Below, piece by piece: positions 43,243 through 56,015 of a stretch of 64,000 nt of DNA. Under the pieces are notes generated by a model. The model did no database searches and was not told the DNA's origin. It saw only the letters and a program-made list of their open reading frames with translations. The translations under genes were made by a program, and so were the position numbers. The stretch comes from Zingiber officinale (taxonomy: Eukaryota; Streptophyta; Magnoliopsida; Zingiberales; Zingiberaceae): contig NC_056002.1 of NCBI RefSeq assembly GCF_018446385.1, positions 3,893,474 to 3,957,473 of the forward strand, read 5' to 3'. The first letter of the stretch is position 1, and every line of letters starts with the position of its first letter.

Positions 43243-46200
43243 ATGAGGACATTTTCAGCGGGAGTCTGGATCGTTTTGGTGATTATTTCAATGCTGTCCT
43301 TTTTTCCGACTCCTTCCCAATCTGCTGTTTCCAGCGTCGATCTCGGCTCAGAATGGATGAAGGTGGCCGTTGTGAACTTGAAACCCGGCCAGATCCCGAT
43401 CTCAATCGCAATCAACGAAATGTCGAAGCGAAAGTCCCCGGCCCTCGTGGCCTTCCACGGTGGCGACCGCCTTGTTAGCGAGGAGGCCGCTGGGATCGCC
43501 GCCCGGTACCCCGACAAAGTCTACTCTTTCGTTCGTGACATGATCGGGAAACCTTACAAGTATGTGAAGGATCTAACCGAGTCGCTCTACCTTTCGTACG
43601 ATCTCGTCGAGGACTCAAGAGGGGCCGCTGGTATCAGGATCGATGATGGCGTAACCGTGTATAGTGCAGAGGAGTTGCTTGCTATGGTACTTAGCTATGG
43701 AATTAGCTTAGCGGAGTCCCACGCGAGGGTCCCTGTGAAGGATGCTGTAATTTCGGTGCCACCGTTCTTTGGCCAGACGGAAAGGAGAGCATTAATTCAG
43801 GCCGCTCAACTGGCGGGGATCAATGTGCTTTCGCTGATTAATGAGCACGCAGGAGCAGCTTTGCAGTACGGCATTGATAAGGATTTCTCAAATGAGTCGC
43901 GACATGTGATATTTTACGATATGGGTTCCAGTAGTACCTACGCTGCTCTAGTTTATTTTTCGGCATACAGTGCAAAGGAGTTCGGGAGGACGGTCTCGGT
44001 AAACCAGTTTCAGGTAATTTCGATTCTAGTCTAACCTTTTTCCGTTTTCTCCTCAATAATTGGTTTTGACCTTTTTTTGGAACAAATAAAACTCAAAAAT
44101 GGTTCAAGGTCCTATTATTCATAGAACATAAAGTTCAGAACTACTGATGCAACCTAGGACTTCTAGTTTGAACTCCACTTATGCATTTTAGCACCTTTTC
44201 CTATCGTCATCTTACCTTAGCATTCATATTGAAAATTAACCAGCATCAGGCGTCACTAATAATTCATTCTCAGTGTTAGCTATCCAATCACTCTGATGGA
44301 TCGCAGTTCCATGTGTGATATAACTTTTTATTTCATGAAGCAGAATATGAATGCCAAATTCCCATTGATTTTATCGACACATACCCCGTGTAATAAGTAA
44401 AACCTATGGGGTTTTCATGCTCAATTGCTAACTTATTAGGTCTGATCTAACAGGTAAAAGATGTTAGATGGGATGCTAAACTTGGAGGACAAGATATGGA
44501 ATTGAGGCTAGTGGAACACTTTGCTGATGAGTTCAATAAGCAATTAGGAAGTGGGGTTGATGTAAGGAAGTCTCCTAAGGCAATGGCAAAATTGAAGAAG
44601 CAAGTCAAGCGGACCAAAGAAATTTTGAGTGCTAATACAGCCGCACCAATTTCTGTTGAATCCCTCTTAGATGATATTGATTTCAGGTATAATCACCTAT
44701 ATGTTGACTTTGAATGATATATTACTCTGAACTGCTAAAAATCTGAAAATCTGAATTTCTGCCCTTTTAATGGCATAAATGTTTTATCTGTGCTATTGCT
44801 TATCAGTGTTTTAGTTGGACTGCTTCCCATAATCTGTTGCTTGCCTTTCCCTTCTTGTAGTTGTGCAACTTGCCCAATTATTAATAGATTGTTTAAAATC
44901 AGTTATAGATGTCTAGAATTCAATAACTAAGCAGTTAACTGACTTTTTTCAGAGGTTACTTGCAGTTAACAGATTTTTTTTTCATTATCTTTTTCTTGGT
45001 TTTTTTCCCTTTTTTCAATCACATGTTCATTGAATTTTAGTTAATGCTATATTTATTAGGATTAATTGCCAAAATTATCATAACCTATACAAGCCTTATG
45101 AAACCTATCCCACCCTTTTAATTTTAACATATCATAATCCATGAGGGCCTACCAAAATTATAACAATTATTATAAATGTCATCGATTCCTCCATTACCAA
45201 CTGTCCGACCTATGATGCTCAACCTATGACGCTGCCTCTAATATTGACCCGTTAAGTTATTTTGATTAAAATGATAATGATTAATTCCTATGTCGTACCT
45301 AATACCTTAATGGCTTACGATTGAAAAGTTAATGGTATGTTGTATTTTCTATAGTTTTTGTAGGTTGATAGATATGTCAAAATTATATGCTACAGAATGA
45401 CTATTAATTGTGTCCTCTATTGCATATTTTTTTACAGAGTGTTGGCTAAAAGTATTATCTGTCTGTGTTTTACAGAAGTACCATATCACGGGAGAAGTTT
45501 GAAGAACTTTGTTCAGACTTATGGGAGAGGGCACTTGTTCCAGTAAAAGAAGTGTTGAAACATTCTGGTATAAAGCTAAATGAAATATATGCTGTGGAGC
45601 TGATTGGCGGAGCCACTCGTGTGCCGAAGTTACAGGTAGATTAGATCAACACTTTAATTAACTTGATCCATATTGTTGGTAATCGTTGCGTTACAACAGG
45701 GACTGGAACCTGGAAACTTATGAGGAACTAAATGCGCATACTTTATGTGCCATCCAGATTTCCTATTCTTAAATGTTTTATTTCTTTGATGTTGATTTGA
45801 CAGTCAGACTGAGATTGCTCACATTTTTAATTCATTTTAATTGTCTGATGTTATTTGTCAAATCCTCATCATATTACAACAACACAACACGTGTCATTAT
45901 AATTTGGTGTTGGGAATAAGCTTATTTGATATTGACAATATCTATTTCTTACTAGTGTACTGAAATACTAAGGCCGTATTGTATGGTTATGCTGACAAAA
46001 AGGTGTATGTATTTCTTTATGTGCAAGATCTTGTTTTCTTGTCAACCTTTCTTAAATAGTTTAGCACTTCAATGCTGGAAGATTCTTGGCCAGGAGTGAA
46101 AGTAATCTAGTTTCATACTTTCATGTGATGTTAATGTATTCTTTACATTTTATTATGCAGGTGAAGCTCCAAGAATTTCTAGGAAGGAGCGATCTGGACA

Positions 46201-49200
46201 GGCATCTTGATGCTGATGAAGCAACAGTTCTTGGTGCATCATTGCATGCTGCAAATCTGAGTGATGGAATCAAGTTGAATCGTAAATTGGGAATGATTGA
46301 TGGATCTTCTTATGGCTTTTTGCTTGACCTAGATGGCCCTGAACTTCTGAAAGATGAGAATACTGATACACTACTTATTCCAAGGATGAAGAAAATGGCC
46401 ATTAAGGTATTGCACTTCATTGAATCTGTTCATAAATTCATGTTTAGCTTATCTGATAAAACACCTTTCAGACTACAAGCTTCATGGTTCTCATTGTTAA
46501 GCTTTTTGTTGAACAGTTATTTAGGTCTTTCAAACATGACAAGGATTTTGAAGCTTCACTCAGCTATGACAAAGCAGGTGAACTGCCTCCGGGAGTTTCT
46601 TCATATAAATTTGCAGAATATTCAATTGTAGGTCTGTCTGAAGCCAGTGAAAAGTAAGACGCCATTAACTCATACATGTGGATATATGCTTTTAGCTATT
46701 AACAGATTTTTTTAGTAAATTAGTTTTTTTTGGATGATTTATGTACTTTTTTAGTTGCTTATGCTAACAACGACTTTACCGTAGGTACTCAACTCGCAAC
46801 ATCTCCTCTCCCATCAAAGCCAATCTGCATTTTTCTTTCAGCAGAAGTGGAATTTTATCTCTTGATCGAGCAGATGCAGTCATTGAGATATCTGAGTGGG
46901 TAGAAGTTCCGAAGAAAAACACAACAACCGAGAATAATTCTACTACTAATTTTGACGCATCTTCGGAAACTAGCACGGACACTATTTCACAGGATAGCAC
47001 AGAAACCTTGGAGGCTGCTGAGGATAACAATATTCCATCTAACTCTACCGAGTCTGAGAAAGAAGCAATTATTGTTACTGAAAAAATATTGAAGAAGAAA
47101 ACCTTTAGGATTCCCTTGAAGGTATAACCCGAATTATTATTCTTCATTGTTTGCTTGTAATTTGTAAATAGTTGTCATTTTTTCTTTGAAGTTTCAGAGA
47201 AGGTGCAATCAACTCAACACAAATTCATATTCTGTAGGTAGTGGAAAAAACTATAGGTCCTGGATCGATTCTTCCTAAAGATTTGTTTTTGGAGGCTAAG
47301 ATGAGATTAGAAGCACTTGACAAAAAAGATGCAGAAAGAAGGAGAACTGCAGAGCTTAAAAATAGCCTTGAAGAGTATATATATTCTATAAGAGAAAAGG
47401 TATGCCTTATTTCATTTCCTAGTTTCTAAGGAGAACTTCTTTGAGATAACCAACTGCTGAGTTGCTTGTGAATAACTTGAACTCAAATACCTAATTTACT
47501 TTTTTGTATACCTAATTTCACTATATAGAATCAGTATTATGAGCTTTAAAACACAATACTTGGTTAGTCACATGCTCTAGTCCACAAAAATAAAACAATT
47601 GTTTCATGTAGGATTAATTTATCACATTCTATCACTCTGTTTTAAATAGTAGTCATGAAGCTAAACACGTTGGCATTTATAAGCAACAGCTAAAGTTTGT
47701 TCTGGAAACTACTTGGCAGATCAACAAACATCTTTTGGGGTAATTTTTTCTTACGAAATACATTTAAACAATTATTGATAAAAAATTCACATCATATCAA
47801 TTACAAATATTGAAACACTGACTGATTTACTGAGCAGAGTTTGAGAACTACTGCAACAAGGTTGGTAATTTTTTATAGAGAAAAGCAAACAAAGCTAGTC
47901 TTGGGTCAATATTTTTAGACTGTCAAGAAGATCTAAGAAAAACTATCCTGCTTCATATGTGAGTTATGAATGCTAATAGGATAGACCCTTGCAGAATAAC
48001 TAAGTACTTAACAATAGAAGATGCGGATGCAATGGTAAATGGATAACCAGTAGCATTTCTAAATTTTTGATGGGTGCAACTGCTAGTTGGGACAATCATG
48101 GCTTTAGATAACCGAATTATGCTGTTGCCACCGCCAATTATATCCTACTGCTAGTTCAATTGTGTAGTAAATGTGGACTTGCTGTAGATCAGTAGATTTT
48201 TGCCTTTCAACAGCATGAAGACCAACAAGTCTTGGTCCACGGTGCTATAGTTTAAGCTAAATATCACTCTCCACTCTGATACTTTAGACTTGCATTCAGG
48301 TAGTATAGGAACATGTTTCTTCATTAAACTACATTTGCATCCAGGTCTTCTCATCTCAACTACATCTCTGATCTTATTGCAGATAGAAGACAATGTTGAA
48401 GTTGAGAAAGTTTCATCTGAAGAAGAACGCCGTTCCTTCACAGATAAACTTAGTGAAGTGAGTTTGTTTAATTCTTTTAATGAGTGTATCTGCGTATCGC
48501 TATCTATGCATTGCGCTTTAGTCATATTTTCTATTATTGCAGGTCCAAGAATGGTTATACACTGACGGCGAGGATGCATCAGCGAATGAATTCAAAGAGC
48601 GTCTGGAATTACTCAAAGCCATTGGGGACCCAATATTTTTCAGGTTGGTCATAATTAACTTCAATTAAGAAAAATTGATTACCACGGTTTATTGTAACGA
48701 AGTATAACTATTGCTACATTTGTTTACTCAGATTGAATGAGTTAAATGCACAACCAGTTGCTTGTCAACATGCCCGAGTGTATCTCAGTGAGCTGCAAAA
48801 GGTATTCAATGATACTTGAAATTGATCTTGCTATCTGAATTTACATTTCATTTCTTGATTAAATAAAATCCAGACCAATCATGAAGGTGAGCAGATCCTG
48901 AACACATTGAAAGTGCATCTGCTTGATCTATCTTTTTTTTTTGCTTTAAATTTTCTCAAGACCCATTTTTAGTATTATATGTTAATAGACTAATAATGCT
49001 GTAAAATTGTTTTTTCATAAAACTGTTTGGTTAAATTATTTAATTAGTGGATTAGAAGATTTGAGATGTAAAATATTTAGTCACCTAAGTTGTCTTTGTT
49101 ACTTATAAATTAAGTATAATTAATTTGAAACAGTTAAGGTTATTAATATTCTTTTTGAATATTTTCCATATTATTGTTTTTTGATAAGTTTTTTATCTAT

Positions 49201-52200
49201 TCTTGGTAATTGAATTCACTAGTTTAAGTGATTTACTTAAATTTTGCAATTAGAGATAATTTTAATAGGTTATATAGTTTTTCCATGATTACTTAAGTTT
49301 TAACAAATAATGTTTCTTGATGTTTTTAAAAAAGTATATGCCAAATTATTTAAATAATAAAATATTTCTTAAGTATGTGGTTTGATCATATCTATTTTAA
49401 TGTTCAGTAGTGCAATATGTGGTCTTATCTTCGTTATTTACTGGCATAATTAAATAATTCTTTCATGGTCAATCTCTGTAACAAAATTTTACGCATTGTA
49501 CGATTCTCTTTGTTAATTCATATCGGGGCATATAACATGGTATTGGAGCATGCTTTTGAGGACTTGTAGGACAATTGGTGAAATTATTCTAGTTAGAAAC
49601 TGAATTATCATAGAGAATTTATGTGATATTTGTTTAGGGTAAGCATAGTGGAACTGTTATTAAGTCAATTTCTGAGGGCCTTCTTTTTTTTTAAAAAATT
49701 AAGCAGGGTGGCCCAATTTTGGAATTGTAAGCTAATTTAATTACAGTTGCAAAATTATTTTTTCATAAAATTGTTTTTTAGATTTGTTTAATTAGTAGAT
49801 TAGAATATTTTATATGCAGAGATTATTTACTTACCTAAGTTTTCTTTGTTTATTTATGAATAAATTATAACTGATTTCAAAACAGTTAAAGAATTAATAC
49901 TCTTGGAATATTTCAGAATTGTTGATTTGCGGTAAATTTTGTCTATGCATGGTAATTATTGACTTGTTAAGTTAATTTACTATAAAATTTTAATTAGAGG
50001 TAATTTTAATAGTTTATATAGTTTTCTCATGATTATATAAGGGTTTGAATAAATGATTCTTTAATGATGATTTTTCAAAAATTTGTTACAAATGATTTAA
50101 ATAAGGAAATTTTCTTAAGTATTTGATTTGATCAAAGTTATTAAATCATTAAGATATTTTAGGGAGTTTGGCATATGGTGTTCTCATGATTAAACCCTAA
50201 ATCAATACTTCATGATGGATTTTTATAAGGGTTTTGTTCCAATGATGGATTTTTATAAGAAAATTTTATGCACAACATGATTCTTTCTGTTAGACCATAT
50301 CAAGAGTAATCAATTTCGACTTATCATTGTGCAACAATTCTATTTGTTAGAAATTTTGATCCTTATCCAGAGTAGTGTTCATTTGTCTCTCATTTGGTCA
50401 ATATCCCTTATAATATTATGAGCAGTTAGAGTTCAAATGGAGAAAAAAGGTTTAATATTCTTTGTAATGGTTTTCCTAGGGCGGTTTAGACATGGTCTCA
50501 TCACTGTTGTACATATCTTCTCATTATCTGCTGGATAATGTGTTATTTATTTGTTAATTGCATGTTAACAGATTGTAAGTAACTGGGAAACAAATAAGCC
50601 ATGGATTCCTAAAGACAAAGTTGAGGAGGTATATTATTGACAATTAATAACTTGATGAATTGGTGGGCATTACAGATTATTCTGGTATTTTGTTCTATAT
50701 TTTTAATATGTTTTGCTGGGTAAAATCATTGTCAGGTATTGAGTGAAGCAGAGAAGCTAAAGAATTGGCTGGAAGAAAAGGAGGAGCTACAAAAGAAGTA
50801 AGAATTAATAATTAATAATTGATGAGCTTAAATACACATTTATATGTAATTGCTTCCTTTTCTTGTGCTACTAGTTTGTTCTTATTGGCCAATAGATCTT
50901 CCTCTCACGGTTTGAGATGGCCGGTCACTACTGTGAGGAAGGCACATGGAGAGTATTAGGAATAAAATTATTAGTGAAGTGGCAAAACTTGTTCTGTACA
51001 AGGTTCTGGTTTTCCTTCTTATTGAGCGACCCATAGTAAATATTCGTTTGCAACAAAAGAAGTAGGATTTAAGAATTAGTAATTGATGAGCTTAAATACA
51101 CATTTATATGTAATTGCTTCCTTTCTTGTGCTACTAGTTTGTTCTTATTGGCCAATAGATCTTCCTCTTCTGTTTGAGATGGTCAGTCACTACTGTGAGG
51201 AAGGCACATGGAGAGAGAGTATTAGGAATAAAAATATTAGTGACAGTGGCAAAACTTGTTCTGTACAAGGTTCTGGTGTTCCTTCTTATTGAGCGACCCA
51301 CAGTAAATATTCTTTTGTTTTCCATCTCCATCTTCCGTTCCAACTAAATGAGAGGAATGACCTTGCTTCTACAGCCTTTCCTTGTTTTCTGTCATCATAA
51401 TACAATGCATAGCTGGGATGCATGCCATGGTAACGGTCTTTATTGTTGGCATTCTAATGGCATTTTATTTTTCATTTAAACATTATAAATGAGGGTGCAT
51501 CTCGTTTATTGGTATTATTTCTGTTGTTTAGTTGTGCCACTGCTGCTAAAATTGACACAAATTTCTTGCACTAATCTTTTTTCCATTGAGTATTGTTCGT
51601 TTTGTTAGTATTATTATTATTCTCAAATTTGTGGAAAACCAAATATTCAAACTTGGTTGGACTGCTCAGATCAGTTTCATTTCAATGTAAATCTTGTTTG
51701 GTAAAAGTGGTCAAATCAAGTCAAAATCTCATCTAAACCAGTTGAGCTAGTTAAAACAAGATTGACTTTTTTTTACAAGTTTTTAAATTTCATTTTCTTT
51801 AATATAGTTTTTAATCTTGTATGTTCTTTTACATTTTAGAAGTTAGAACAAAAATATCACCGTGATGGTATCAAGATACTACAATCACTGTAGGACTGGC
51901 CACAATTGTCATATCTGTCGAATTCCAAGTCAAAGGGTTGTTAGTGGTGCGATGTACCATCTTCCATTATTAACGGCAACTTTTGTTATGTTTGATGAGT
52001 TAACACTTAGTTTGTAGTTTAATCATCTCTTTTCCTACATTGCTATTCCGTGCGAGATTTGGTGCCCTGGAAGTTCTAAATAATGCTCATGTCAACTGTC
52101 TTTTTTACTTTCTTCCAGGACCTCTGTTTTTTTCACTCCAATTTTCACGTCAGAAGAAGTTAACCAAAAAGTGAACAAGCTTCAGGATAAGGTACGATAT

Positions 52201-52474
52201 CCCTTTCATGTGTGCATCAATTGAAAGTGTACTGATTTCTCTTTCTGACGACGTACAATTAATTTTTTTCCAGGTGGCCAGTGTTAACAGAATTCCAAAG
52301 CCAAAACCTAAAATTGAGAAACCTCCAAAGGAAGAAACAGTAAGCCAAGATAACAATACAAGCACCTCCGATGGCACTTCTGACGAACCAACATCTGAGA
52401 CTGAGCAAACTAATGATTCTGTTGATGCATCCAATTCTAAAACTGATGAAGAAAGTGCTCATGACGAGTTATGA
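43243..52474 (+). CDS. HSP70-17: Heat shock 70 kDa protein 17, ER GRP170/HYOU1 homologue, 14 exons
   Basis: Large HSP70 of the ER lumen (GRP170/Lhs1 class), a chaperone and nucleotide exchange partner of BiP. Exons: 43243-44013, 44454-44686, 45476-45635, 46161-46406, 46517-46653, 46785-47121, 47238-47399, 48383-48457, 48543-48643, 48732-48801, 50572-50628, 50736-50797, 52119-52191, 52274-52474. Total 2,685 nt, 894 aa, all phases matching. Residues 1-28 form a signal peptide (hydrophobic VWIVLVIISMLSFF, then SQSA). The ATPase domain starts VDLGSEWMKVAVV and includes FYDMGSSSTYAAL and GGATRVPKLQ (to about 388). Exon 6 carries a Ser/Thr/Asn/Glu-rich acidic loop. A helical C-terminal domain follows, and the protein ends HDEL, the ER-retrieval signal. 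An in-frame ATG at 43141 was not used because the signal peptide begins at 43243 and an out-of-frame ATG precedes it. Intact. Confidence 0.95.
48990..50140. repeat. Old diverged direct duplication in HSP70-17 intron 10
   Basis: About 48,995-49,350 and 49,745-50,120 share the same order of words: CATAAAATTG, TTAATTAGTAGATTAGAA, ACCTAAGTTTTCTTTGTT, AAACAGTTAA, GGTAATTTTAATAG, TTATATAGTTTT and others. Mismatches and indels are frequent, so the duplication is old. The offset is about 750 bp. No gene content. Confidence 0.6.
50789..51316. repeat. 264-bp tandem duplication spanning the exon 12 donor of HSP70-17
   Basis: Sequence from the last bases of exon 12 (ACAAAAGAA|GTAAGA) to about 51,050 recurs from 51,053 to about 51,316, offset 264 bp. 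The second copy begins ACAAAAGAA|GTAGGA and so repeats the exon end and a potential donor (GT at 51062-51063). The copies are very similar over AATTGATGAGCTTAAATACA and GTCACTACTGTGAGGAAGGC. Confidence 0.8.
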
Positions 52475-53079
52475 GCATATCAACCAGCTGCTAATTAAGC
52501 TAAATGGATAGCCGTTCAATTTCAGGAAATTTAGAGTATCTGATGGTATATGCATCATTCAGTTGGTATATGCATCATTTAGTAAAGGCCTTTTTTTTTT
52601 TTTTGTTTTTTATGGTAGAGCAAGGAAAGGGGCGTGCGGCATGCGATATATAGATGATGGGGTTGTCAGATATTTTATCTAAAGGCCAAGAGCCCCATCA
52701 TGAAGATCTTATTTTTGAGATGCTTTAGTCTGTTGTTTTGGATTTTAATTTTTTTCTTCACGCCTCAATGGCTGCAGAAAGGACGTCCCATTTTTCACTT
52801 TGCTAATTATTCCCACTTTGTAGAACGGTTATCGTGAACTTTAAATTATTAATCAAAAGCACAAATCAAGAGATTTACAGCAGTGTTACTTTTTTTTTTT
52901 GGTGTTGTTTTATACTGCACAACACATCTGTATAACCGTTATTCAGTTCAGTTTGGCTTCACTTGGTATGGCTGCTTGTAGAATCTGATGCTTCTCTTCT
53001 GTTCTTTTAGTAAATTGTATTACTGTCTCTCATCCATGTTCTTGAAGATGTTTTTTTTCAGAGAAAATACAGTAATTTA
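52475..53079. other. HSP70-17 3' UTR and flank
   Basis: Non-coding 3' sequence after the stop codon. A short direct repeat (TTGGTATATGCATCATT, near 52,541-52,580) and T-rich tracts are visible. Confidence 0.4.
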
Positions 53080-55365
53080 TTAAAGGGGGCATTCAACTTT
53101 ATGAATTTATCAAATACTTTGATAATTATTAAAAGACGTATTAATTTATTTAGTTTTCCCATTCTACCTCGCCTGAAATCATGTTCAATCTCAATATCCC
53201 ACTCCACTCCCTCCCTCTCTGTCAATCATGTTCAATCTCAATATCCCTCTCCAGTCCCTCTCATTCTTTCCACTTGTGGAAATCAAATTTCTTTCTTGCA
53301 CTTATCAAGTCTAACATGAGATTTCAGTCACTTATCAAATCTAACATGAGATTTTAGTCGATTTCGATCAAAAGAGCAAGAAGTCCAAATATGTTCTCCA
53401 TTGTTTATTTTGACTTCTTCGGATGTGTTAAAATGTTATTGAAAGAATCTGTTGAAATTTCAGTTGAGCTTGATATGAACTCATTATAACTTGTGAAATC
53501 CACAAGATTAAAAATGGGTGCAATGTGGAATTTCAACTGATTTCGATCGAAATTCGTTAATTGACTTAGAGAGCTTAAATTGTACCTATTTCAGATTCTA
53601 TGGATTTTTGAGGTTGCAATGAGTCCAAATATGTCTTTCATTATTTATTTCGGCTTCTTCGGAGATATTAAAATATTATTAAAAGAATCGATTGAAATCA
53701 CACGTTGGGTCTAATATGAACTCATATTATGCTCAATGTGGGATTTCAACCAATTTCGGTTGAAATCCACTAATTAACCTAAAGAGCTCTGATTGTATCA
53801 ATTTTAGGTTATGTGATTCTTATAAATCCACATGACCTAAAATGAGTATAATTGGATCTCTCTAGGTTAATAATGAATTTCGACCGAAATCGACTATATT
53901 AGACCTGATATGAACTCATATCAGGCTCAATGTAGGTAGGATTTTAACCGATTCTTTTAAAAATATTTTAATACTTCCGGAGAAACCAAAATAAACAATA
54001 GATATCATATTAGAATTTCTTGCAATCTTAGAAATCTACATTACCTGAAATGAGTACAATCGAAGCTATCTTTTTACCGCTGTTTGACTTAGAGAGCTCC
54101 GATTATATTAATTTCAGGTCCTATAGATTTCTAAGGTTGTAAGGAGTTCAAATATATTATCCATTATTTATTTCAACTTCTCCTGATGTGTTAAAATGTT
54201 ATTGAAAGAATCTGTTAAAATCCTAGGACTACGTTGGACCTGATATAAACTCATATCATGGTCACGTTGTCAGGCCCAACGTGAGATTTCAGACGATTTC
54301 AGTTAAAATCCACTAATTGACTTAGAGAGCTCTGATTGTACTCATTTCATGCCCTATGGATTTATGAGATTATAAGGAGTCTAAATTACTTGGAGGTGTT
54401 AATAATTGACTGAAATATCACGTTGGACTTGATATGAGTTCATATTAGGCCCAACATGAGATTTTAGCTTATTTTGGTCAAAATCTACTAATTGACTTAG
54501 AGAGATCTGATTACACCTATTTTGGGTCCTGTTGATTTTTGAGGTTGCAAGGAGTCTAAATATGTCCTTCATTGTTTATTTTGATTTATCTGAATGTGTT
54601 AAAATATCATTGAAAAAATCGTCTGATATCTCACATTGGACTTGATTTTTTGCATAACGTTTTAACACCTTCGGATAAGTTGAAATAAAAAAATTGAAGG
54701 CATATTTAGACTCATTACAAACTTAGAAATTTCTTGAAATGGGTGCAATCGAACTCTCTAAGTCAATAAATAGATTTCAACTGAAATTGACTAAAATCCC
54801 ATGTTAGACCTGATATGAGTTTATATCAACCCCAATGTGAGCCTGATATAAACTCATATCAAAGCCATAATGCGAGATTTCAGTCGCTTTTTTTTATTAA
54901 CATTTTGATACCTCCGGAGAAGTTAAAATAAACAATTGATAATATATTTGAACTCCTTATGATCTCAGAAACTCACATGACCTGAAATGAGTACAATCAA
55001 AATTCTCTTTTTATCGTTGTTTGTCCTAGAGAGGTCAAATTATATTTATTTCAAGTTCTGTAGTTTTCTTAGATTACAAGGAATTTAAATATGTTATCTA
55101 TTATTATTTTTGGTCTTCCATGATGGCATTTTGAAAAATGAATTTGAGCCGAATAAATCTATAGGTGAGAGAGAAATTTGCTTCCATGACTACAAAGAGA
55201 GGGAGGGAGTGGAGAGAGGAGGAAGAGGGATATTGCGGTTGCATGTGATTGGTAGGAGGGATAGAATGAGAAGATCGAATAAATTAGTGCGCCCTTTGAT
55301 AATTATCAAAGTATGGTATATCTTTGGGTCAATTTAGAAAGCTGAATGCGACCTTTGGTAAATAA
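53080..55365. mobile_element. Foldback element of about 2.3 kb filled with mixed-orientation repeats
   Basis: The ends are inverted copies: left TTATTAAAGGGGGCATTCAA...CTTTGATAATTATTAAAAG and right, in reverse complement, TTATTTACCAAAGGTCGCATTCAGC...CTTTGATAATTATCAAAG, continuing for about 150 bp. The interior (53,340-55,080) holds roughly seven or eight degenerate copies of a 200-290 bp unit with the words GATGTGTTAAAATGTTATTGAAAGAATC, CGTTGGGCCTGATATGAAC(T)CATATCA and ATTGACTTAGAGAGCTC. Some copies are forward and some inverted. TTA next to GGGGGCATT hints at a Tourist-like origin but this is not secure. It has no coding capacity. A related fragment lies near 63,590-63,690. Confidence 0.6.
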
Positions 55366-56015
55366 GATAAAATATAATGAACAAAATAAAATGAAGAATG
55401 AAAAGTAATTTTGAGTTGTAGTAAAAAATGATTACGCTCGTCCTAGATGTTATTCACAGTTTGTTCCTAGGTTATGTGAGATACATCACGGGATTACTTT
55501 ATAGTCGATCGTCAAATGGCTAGAGGATGGAAGAAATTTTTTTTCGAGAATTGATTCTTGCTTTATTATAGTAAATTTGCCACCCTTAACCAATTGGGCA
55601 CCTTGTGGAGACTAAAGCAGTGAAGATAAAAAAAAATATTGAATCAAGTAACACCGAATTTGGGTTGATCAACTTGATCTCACAAAAGTTTTTCACGACC
55701 TTTAAGTTAAATCGAGAAGTGCTCCCGATGAACAGTCCAGAAGTTCAATATCATATGATTAAATGTTCCATTTGATTTTTTCTTTATAAATATATCATAA
55801 CTAAAGATTAAATAACAAATATCTAAATGATAATTTAACGTCTTTCTACTATGTCATACAATAAAAATGTTAATATTTTATTAACTAGGCCATAATTTCA
55901 ATTAATAGTGTATTAGGGTACTAGGGTTTAATATAATACCTCGCTTCCAGCGGCACGTTCTGCTGCATCCCCGATAGGATAACACCAGCAGAGTAGGCGA
56001 AATCCGAGCTCGACA
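55366..56015. other. BPG2 upstream region with telobox
   Basis: The interval before the BPG2 start codon is AT-rich. CTAGGGTTT at 55921-55929 (AAACCCTAG on the other strand) is a telobox-type motif common in promoters of translation and ribosome-related plant genes. A TTTAATATAATA stretch follows it. No gene is seen. Confidence 0.4.

Noticed and set aside
55110-55337. Short open frame at the right end of the foldback element
   Set aside because: It lies within the terminal inverted repeat and has no protein features.
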